Positions 6,650-11,076 of a stretch of 11,076 nucleotides of DNA are shown one piece after another (position 1 is the first letter of the stretch; every line of letters starts with the position of its first letter). Made by a program: the position numbers and the translations under genes. The stretch is from Hyphomicrobiales bacterium (GTDB lineage Bacteria; Pseudomonadota; Alphaproteobacteria; Rhizobiales; SZUA-8), in assembly GCA_003232175.1 (NCBI GenBank), contig QILX01000314.1:1-11076 (forward strand), written 5' to 3'. Under the pieces are notes generated by a model. It saw only the letters and a list, made by a program, of their open reading frames with translations, was not told the origin of the DNA and did no database searches.

Positions 6650-7657
6650 ATGGCTTTGCCTGAATTTACTATGCGTCAGCTGTTGGAAGCGGGCGTCCAC
6701 TTTGGTCATCAGACCCACAGGTGGAACCCCAAGATGGCGCAATACCTCTTTGGCGACCGCAATGGCGTCCACATTATCGATCTTGCCCAGACTGTTCCTC
6801 TGCTGCACCAGGCGCTTGTCGTCGTGCGTGACGTAATTGCAGGTGGCGGGCGTATTTTGTTTGTCGGCACCAAACGCCAGGCCTCTGAGGCCATCGCAGA
6901 AAGTGCCCGGCGCTCGGCTCAGCATTTCATCAATCATCGCTGGCTTGGCGGCACCTTGACCAACTGGAAAACGGTGTCCAATTCAATCCGGCGCCTGCGT
7001 CAGATCGACGAAATTCTCGATGGCGATACTCATGGCTTGACAAAAAAGGAACTTCTGGGGCTGACCCGGGAGCGTGACAAACACAATCGCGCCATAGGCG
7101 GCATCAAGGACATGGGTGGGTTGCCCGATCTATTGTTCATCATCGATACCAACAAAGAGCAGATTGCCCTTAAAGAGGCGGTCAAGCTGAAAATTCCGGT
7201 CGTGGCTGTGGTCGACAGCAATTGTGACCCAAAACAGGTTAACTACCCCATCCCGGGCAACGACGATGCTGGCCGGGCCATTACGCTTTATTGTGATCTG
7301 ATAGCCCGTGCGGTTCTGGATGGCATCTCGCAAAGTCAGTCCAACGCCGGGATTGATATCGGCGATGCTGCAGACCCAGCGATGGAAATGGCGCTGAACG
7401 AACCCCAGGCCGAGGCCGTTTCGGCAGAGCCGATCCCCGCTGCGCCGGACGTTTTGGCCGAAACCGCAGTCATTGCTGATCCGGAGCCGCCAGCAAAGGT
7501 TGATCCGGAGCCGCCAGCAAAGGTTGATCCAGAGTCGCCAGCGAAGGCTGATCAGGAACCGCCAGCAAAGGTCGAACAGGATGTCGCCGCTGACCAAACG
7601 CCGGCACCTGAGGCTGAAGTCGTCTCCCAACCCGCCGACGCTACGCCTGCTAGCTGA
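6650..7657 (+). CDS. rpsB: 30S ribosomal protein S2 with long Ala/Pro/Glu-rich C-terminal extension
   Basis: S2 is a late-assembling protein of the small subunit body. The start is ATG 6650, nine bases after GGAG. The frame is open upstream to a GTG at 6602, but that site has no suitable ribosome binding site and lies inside the leader hairpin. MALPEFTMRQLLEAGVHFGH is the canonical S2 N-terminus. Further S2 landmarks are RWNPKM, FVGTKRQA, HRWLGGTLTNW and the PIPGNDDA block at about 201-208. The core ends near residue 228. About 107 more residues follow, giving 335 in all against 241 in E. coli. This tail is acidic and rich in Ala, Pro and Glu, looks disordered, and contains four 8-residue repeats of the DPEPPAKV type (277-308). 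S2 tails vary in alphaproteobacteria, but this one is long. It heads the rpsB-tsf-pyrH-frr cluster. Confidence 0.97.
   Translation: MALPEFTMRQLLEAGVHFGHQTHRWNPKMAQYLFGDRNGVHIIDLAQTVPLLHQALVVVRDVIAGGGRILFVGTKRQASEAIAESARRSAQHFINHRWLGGTLTNWKTVSNSIRRLRQIDEILDGDTHGLTKKELLGLTRERDKHNRAIGGIKDMGGLPDLLFIIDTNKEQIALKEAVKLKIPVVAVVDSNCDPKQVNYPIPGNDDAGRAITLYCDLIARAVLDGISQSQSNAGIDIGDAADPAMEMALNEPQAEAVSAEPIPAAPDVLAETAVIADPEPPAKVDPEPPAKVDPESPAKADQEPPAKVEQDVAADQTPAPEAEVVSQPADATPAS
7478..7573 (+). repeat. Four tandem 24-bp repeats inside rpsB
   Basis: The units are 7478-7501, 7502-7525, 7526-7549 and 7550-7573. The first two are identical in DNA, encoding DPEPPAKV. The third encodes DPESPAKA and the fourth DQEPPAKV, with a few base changes each. 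The period is a multiple of three, so changes in copy number keep the frame. The identity of the first pair suggests a recent duplication, by slippage or unequal recombination. Confidence 0.95.
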
Positions 7658-7683
7658 AGGGGTAGCTGGGTTGCCCGAAATCT

Positions 7684-7710
7684 AACCCGGATGCCGTCAG
7701 GCGCCGGGTT
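7684..7710 (+). terminator. Hairpin between rpsB and tsf, candidate attenuator
   Basis: A 7-bp stem AACCCGG/CCGGGTT (7684-7690 with 7704-7710) encloses a second stem GCC/GGC (7693-7695 with 7700-7702) with a GTCA loop. The following bases, TATATACC, lack a proper T-run, so it is a partial terminator at best. It could set the rpsB to tsf ratio, or protect the upstream mRNA end after processing. It ends 27 bases before the tsf ATG. Confidence 0.55.
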
Positions 7711-7737
7711 TATATACCTAAATTCTGGGATAGAAAA

Positions 7738-8664
7738 ATGGCGAACATTACCGCGACGATGGTCAAGGCTTTGCGCGAAAGCACCGGCGTCGGAATGATG
7801 GATTGTAAAACCGCCTTGACCGAAACCGACGGTGATATGGATGCCGCTGTCGACTGGTTGCGGGCCAAGGGCCTGTCAAAAGCTGCAAAAAAGGCCGGAC
7901 GTGTCGCAGCGGAAGGTCTGGTCGGCGTAGCGGTTTCGGGACCAGCGGGCGCTGTTGTCGAGGTTAACTCCGAAACCGATTTTGTCGCCCGCAACGAAAA
8001 TTTCCAGGCGGTTGTCAAACAGATTGCAAATATTGCGCTGGCCGGTGACGGAGACGTTACCTCTCTACGCCAGGCTGATTTTCCCGGCGCCGGGAAATCC
8101 GTTGCCGATCACATTACCGATCAGGTTGCCACCATTGGTGAAAACCTGAACTTGCGCCGTTCGGCCCGGCTTGGTGTCAGCGAGGGTGTGGTGACAGCCT
8201 ATACTCACAATGCCGCTGGCGAGGGCATCGGCCGCATCGGCGTTCTGGTGGCGTTGCAATCAACGGGAGACAAGGAAAAACTCTCCGCTCTAGGCCGACA
8301 GCTGGCCATGCACATCGCCGCCGCTAGCCCCTTGGCGCTGAGCGTGGAGGACCTTGATGCCGACAAAGTTGCGCGCGAACGGGCGATTTTTGCCGAGCAG
8401 GCGCGCAGTTCTGGCAAACCAGACAATATCGTCGAAAAAATGGTTGAAGGCCGAATGCGAAAATTTTACGAAGAGGTTGTTCTGCTGTCTCAGACTTTTG
8501 TCGTAGACGGTGAGACCAAGATCTCCAAAGTGCTCGAAGCTGCGGCTGCTGATGTCGGGGCGCCGGTTACAATTGAGGCATTTGAGTGTTTTGTCATTGG
8601 TGAGGGCGTCGAAAAACAGGAAAGCGATTTTGCCGCTGAAGTGGCTGCCGCCGCCGGTGGTTGA
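7738..8664 (+). CDS. tsf: Translation elongation factor Ts
   Basis: EF-Ts is the guanine nucleotide exchange factor that recycles EF-Tu-GDP in the cytoplasm. The 308-residue protein carries both family signatures: LRESTGVGMMDCKTAL (12-27) in the N-terminal UBA-like domain that contacts EF-Tu, and VNSETDFVARNENF (76-89) containing the TDFV motif that disrupts the magnesium site of EF-Tu. The central and C-terminal subdomains follow, with ARSSGKPDNIVEKMVEGRM typical of the coiled-coil part. The ATG is preceded only by a weak purine stretch (GGGATAG), so initiation may depend on transcription through from rpsB. The neighbours rpsB and pyrH are the classical partners. Confidence 0.97.
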   Translation: MANITATMVKALRESTGVGMMDCKTALTETDGDMDAAVDWLRAKGLSKAAKKAGRVAAEGLVGVAVSGPAGAVVEVNSETDFVARNENFQAVVKQIANIALAGDGDVTSLRQADFPGAGKSVADHITDQVATIGENLNLRRSARLGVSEGVVTAYTHNAAGEGIGRIGVLVALQSTGDKEKLSALGRQLAMHIAAASPLALSVEDLDADKVARERAIFAEQARSSGKPDNIVEKMVEGRMRKFYEEVVLLSQTFVVDGETKISKVLEAAAADVGAPVTIEAFECFVIGEGVEKQESDFAAEVAAAAGG

Positions 8665-8709
8665 GGTCTAACCAGATCGCAATACAGGGTGTTACTGAAT
8701 GAGGCCAAA

Positions 8710-9441
8710 ATGAGCAAAGGCCCACGCTATGGCCGCGTATTGGTGAAGCTCTCGGGTGAAGCCCTGATGGGCGACCAGCCCTATGGCATTGATGTAAAAG
8801 TGGTAGAGCGGCTGGCCGGTGAGGTTGCCGAAGCACGTAACACCGGCGCTCAAATCTGCCTGGTCATCGGCGGCGGGAACATTTTTCGCGGCATTTCCGG
8901 GGCCGCCAGCGGCATGGATCGGGCCGACGCCGACCATCTGGGAATGCTGGCGACGGTGATGAACGCCATCGCATTTCAGAACGCTTTGCGAAATCGCGGC
9001 GTGCCAGCCTACGTCCTTTCAGCGATTCCCATGCATACGGTTTGTGAGCCTTATATCCGCAGCCGGGCTTTACGCCATATCGATGATGGTGCTGTCGTCA
9101 TATTCGCCGCTGGCACCGGAAACCCGTTTTTCACAACCGATACAACCGCGGCCCTGAGGGCGGCGGAGATGGACTGCGAGGTTGTCATCAAGGGAACCAA
9201 AGTTGATGGTGTCTACACCGCAGATCCCGCCAAGGATAAGACCGCGCGGCGTTATGACCGTTTAACCTACAATGAGGCGCTGGCTGGCGAACTTGGTATC
9301 ATGGACGGCGCCGCAATCGCGCTTGCCCGCGACAACAATATCCCGATAATTGTGTTTTCGATCCTCGCGGCTGGCTCTCTGGTTGAAGTTGTGCGCGGTG
9401 GTGGTAAATTCACTTTGGTTGATAGTGGCGAGGCGGGCTGA
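8710..9441 (+). CDS. pyrH: Uridylate (UMP) kinase
   Basis: PyrH phosphorylates UMP to UDP, feeding all pyrimidine nucleotides as well as UDP-sugars for the envelope. It is a hexameric enzyme of the amino-acid-kinase fold. From ATG 8710 it is 243 residues, the usual length. Motifs are KLSGEALMG (13-21, phosphate binding), GGGNIFRG (54-61), DHLGMLATVMNA (UMP site), GTGNPFFTTDTTAALRA (from 135) and IKGTKVDGVYTADP (ATP side). The start at 8710 is preferred because GAGG (8701-8704) lies five bases upstream and MSKGPRYGRVLVKLSGEAL is a typical PyrH beginning. The frame extends to a GTG at 8689 that lacks a good site. It sits 45 bases after tsf with no terminator between. Confidence 0.97.
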   Translation: MSKGPRYGRVLVKLSGEALMGDQPYGIDVKVVERLAGEVAEARNTGAQICLVIGGGNIFRGISGAASGMDRADADHLGMLATVMNAIAFQNALRNRGVPAYVLSAIPMHTVCEPYIRSRALRHIDDGAVVIFAAGTGNPFFTTDTTAALRAAEMDCEVVIKGTKVDGVYTADPAKDKTARRYDRLTYNEALAGELGIMDGAAIALARDNNIPIIVFSILAAGSLVEVVRGGGKFTLVDSGEAG

Positions 9442-9498
9442 GAATCCGGTCATCATGCGTCGTATTTGCTGATGGTATAAATTGAAACTGACCAGGGC

Positions 9499-9538
9499 TT
9501 TGCCAACATCGTTTTGAATGCCCAGGCCAATTGGCAAA
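9499..9538 (+). repeat. Inverted repeat just upstream of frr
   Basis: TTTGCCAA (9499-9506) and TTGGCAAA (9531-9538) are perfect 8-base complements separated by 24 bases. The second arm ends right before the presumed ribosome binding site of frr (GGGAA from 9540). As RNA it would place a hairpin next to the frr start. No T-run follows, so it is not a terminator. Its function is unknown. Confidence 0.5.
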
Positions 9539-9549
9539 CGGGAAACGAT

Positions 9550-10116
9550 ATGTCTGACGAAGACGATTTCGACGATGCTGATATCCAGCGACGCATGGAT
9601 GGTGCGGTAACCGCGCTGCGCGGCGAGTTTGCCGGCCTGCGAACGGGGCGCGCAACATCCAGTCTGCTAGATCCCATTGTGGTCGATGCCTATGGCGTCA
9701 TGACGCCACTTAACCAGGTTGCCACCATATCGGTGCCCGAACCGCGCATGATTTCGGTTCAAGTCTGGGACAAAAGCCAGGTTATCGCGGTGGAAAAGGC
9801 AATCCGAGCCTCGGGGCTCGGCCTCAACCCGGTTACCGAAGGCGCTTTGTTGCGATTACCCATTCCAGAGCTCAGTGAGGAACGCCGCCTGGAGCTGGCC
9901 AAGGTTGCGGCGAAATATGCCGAACAGGCCCGTATTGCAGTGCGTAATGTTCGCCGCGACGGCATGGACAAACTCAAACGTCTCGAAAAGGCTGGATCGA
10001 TGAGCGAGGATGACCATCGGATCTGGTCCGACGAAGTGCAATCGCTGACAGATGCGGCCATTGCCCGGATTGATGAAATGCTGGCGACCAAGGATTCTGA
10101 AATTACTCAGATCTAG
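9550..10116 (+). CDS. frr: Ribosome recycling factor
   Basis: RRF works with EF-G to split the post-termination ribosome. From ATG 9550 the protein has 188 residues (E. coli 185). It is recognised by RRMDGAVTALRGEFAGLRTG (14-33), the SSLLDPI segment, PLNQVATISVPEPRMISVQV, GLNPVTEGALLRLPIPELSEERR, and the helical VRNVRRDGMDKLKRLEK stretch (about 131-147) of the three-helix bundle that spans the intersubunit space. The frame is open upstream to TTG 9514, which would add 12 non-conserved residues. The ATG, with GGGAA seven bases upstream, is preferred. The 108-base gap after pyrH holds an 8-bp inverted repeat but no convincing promoter, so it is probably co-transcribed with pyrH. Confidence 0.96.
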   Translation: MSDEDDFDDADIQRRMDGAVTALRGEFAGLRTGRATSSLLDPIVVDAYGVMTPLNQVATISVPEPRMISVQVWDKSQVIAVEKAIRASGLGLNPVTEGALLRLPIPELSEERRLELAKVAAKYAEQARIAVRNVRRDGMDKLKRLEKAGSMSEDDHRIWSDEVQSLTDAAIARIDEMLATKDSEITQI

Positions 10117-10175
10117 GGCCTGTTGTCCCGACCATAGAGACCCATGATGTATTGGAATAAATCGAGGGGAGTATA

Positions 10176-10928
10176 GTGAAGCCCGAACCGAAGGATTGCC
10201 CCTTTGACAAGAACCTGCTGCCCCGGCACGTAGCCATTATTATGGATGGCAACGGTCGGTGGGCCAAGGCGCGTGGGCTGCCTCGTGTTGCTGGCCACCG
10301 TCAGGGCGTAGAGGCCGTAAACCGCACGGTTCGCAAAGTCGGTGAGTGGGGAATTCCCTATCTGACTTTCTTTGGTTTCAGTTCGGAAAACTGGCGCCGG
10401 CCAGAGGACGAAATATCCGATCTCATGGTTCTGATTAAGCGCTTCGTGCACCAGCATCTGACAGACCTTCATGAAGCTAATGTCAAGGTGCGGGTCATTG
10501 GCGAGCAGACCCGCCTTGATGGCGATATCCTTAAAATTCTCGGCGAAAGCACAAATCTTACGGCGAATAATTCCGGGTTGAACCTGACCATTGCCTTCAA
10601 TTACGGCTCCCGAGCCGAAATTTGCCGTGCCGCGACCCGTGCCGCCCAGGCCGTGGCGGCAGGCCAGCTGGACCCTGAAGAAATTAATGAAGACGTCCTT
10701 TCAGGCTTTCTGGATACAGCCGATATGCCTGATCCTGATCTTTTGATCAGAACCAGCGGCGAAAAACGTCTATCGAATTTTCTTCTGTGGCAATGTGCCT
10801 ATACCGAATTCATATTTCTGGATGTGCTGTGGCCGGATTTTGGCGTCGAACATATTGAAGCTGCCATGGCGGAATATTTGCGTCGCGACCGCCGCTTTGG
10901 CGGTCTAACCGCCCAACCGGCAATCTGA
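10176..10928 (+). CDS. uppS: Undecaprenyl diphosphate synthase (cis-prenyltransferase)
   Basis: UppS condenses eight isopentenyl diphosphates onto farnesyl diphosphate to make the C55 lipid that carries peptidoglycan and polysaccharide precursors. It acts at the cytoplasmic face of the membrane. The 250-residue protein (E. coli 253) shows HVAIIMDGNGRWAK with catalytic D24 (18-31), GHRQG (40-44), TFFGFSSENWRRP (64-75), NYGSRAE, and PDPDLLIRTSGEKRLSNFLL with the diphosphate-binding R192 and S194, ending in YTEFIFLDVLWPDF with the magnesium-binding E211. The start is a GTG at 10176 behind a strong GAGGGGA (10164-10170) five bases away. No upstream ATG fits. Confidence 0.96.
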   Translation: MKPEPKDCPFDKNLLPRHVAIIMDGNGRWAKARGLPRVAGHRQGVEAVNRTVRKVGEWGIPYLTFFGFSSENWRRPEDEISDLMVLIKRFVHQHLTDLHEANVKVRVIGEQTRLDGDILKILGESTNLTANNSGLNLTIAFNYGSRAEICRAATRAAQAVAAGQLDPEEINEDVLSGFLDTADMPDPDLLIRTSGEKRLSNFLLWQCAYTEFIFLDVLWPDFGVEHIEAAMAEYLRRDRRFGGLTAQPAI

Positions 10929-10948
10929 AACCGCGGGCGTGCCGAAAG

Positions 10949-11076
10949 ATGAGTGGCACCAGGACTTGTAGTGAATTGAAGTTGCGGGTTATTTCGTCAA
11001 TTATCCTGGTGCCGGTTGCGTTGGCGGCCATATGGTTTGGCGGATTTTTATTCGCTGCTCTTGTCGGCTTGATTAG
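10949..11076 (+). CDS. cdsA: Phosphatidate cytidylyltransferase, N-terminal part (3' truncated by window)
   Basis: CdsA makes CDP-diacylglycerol from phosphatidate and CTP, the branch point of phospholipid synthesis, in the inner membrane. Only the first 42 codons are present. They read MSGTRTCSELKLRVISSIIL and continue into VPVALAAIWFGGFLFAALVG. The L-K-x-R-V-x-S-x-I motif, with a first membrane span ending in a W-x-GG step, is the usual CdsA N-terminus. It starts 20 bases after uppS, its standard neighbour, with only a weak ribosome binding site (GAAAG). The identification rests on a short stretch plus context. The catalytic CTP-binding signature near the C-terminus lies outside the window. 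Confidence 0.85.
   Translation, partial: MSGTRTCSELKLRVISSIILVPVALAAIWFGGFLFAALVGLI

Noticed and set aside
7478..7573. 24-bp repeats as a CRISPR-like or mobile-element array
   Set aside because: The units are adjacent without spacers, in frame within rpsB, and encode a protein repeat.
9476..9481. TATAAA in the pyrH-frr gap as a -10 box for frr
   Set aside because: No acceptable -35 hexamer lies 16-18 bases upstream, so the AT-rich hexamer alone is not enough.

Overview
The window is an 11 kb stretch of core chromosome from an alphaproteobacterium. All genes lie on the + strand. The order proS - lolC - lolD - (small SOS gene) - dnaE - rpsB - tsf - pyrH - frr - uppS - cdsA is typical of alphaproteobacteria. 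Other pointers are a ProS tail joined to a single LolC/E-type permease, and an exact direct-repeat LexA operator of the alphaproteobacterial GTTC-N7-GTTC class. I cannot place it below class with confidence; a Rhodospirillales-like lineage is a guess from gene order. I see no mobile elements, tRNA or rRNA genes, CRISPR arrays or phage genes.

Layout. (1) Positions 1-2415: the 3' end of proS, then lolC and lolD, joined by ATGA stop/start overlaps as one translationally coupled operon. (2) Positions 2416-2909: a 494-base gap that is not empty. It holds a compact expression unit with an A-tract, a TTGACA -35 box, a LexA box (GAAC-N7-GAAC) over the spacer and -10, a good ribosome binding site, a 33-codon ORF for a single-span membrane peptide, and an intrinsic terminator. 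(3) Positions 2910-6401: dnaE, the replicative DNA polymerase III alpha subunit. (4) Positions 6402-6649: a strong promoter with a GC-rich discriminator and a structured leader for rpsB. (5) Positions 6650-11076: rpsB, tsf, pyrH, frr, uppS and the start of cdsA, the usual bacterial cluster linking translation (S2, EF-Ts, RRF), UMP phosphorylation and envelope lipid synthesis (undecaprenyl-PP, CDP-diacylglycerol).

Most notable. The 33-codon ORF at 2672-2773 is too short for ordinary gene calling, yet has every part of a damage-inducible gene. In size, predicted membrane topology and regulation it resembles SidA of Caulobacter, a 29-residue SOS-induced inner-membrane inhibitor of cell division acting on the FtsW/FtsN machinery. 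It lies directly upstream of dnaE. The working idea is an SOS division checkpoint next to the replicative polymerase gene. The resemblance is in design; I have not shown sequence homology. Secondary points are a long Ala/Pro/Glu-rich tail on S2 built partly from four 24-bp repeats, a folded rpsB leader that could mask its own Shine-Dalgarno, a strong hairpin between rpsB and tsf, and loss of metal ligands in the PHP domain of DnaE.
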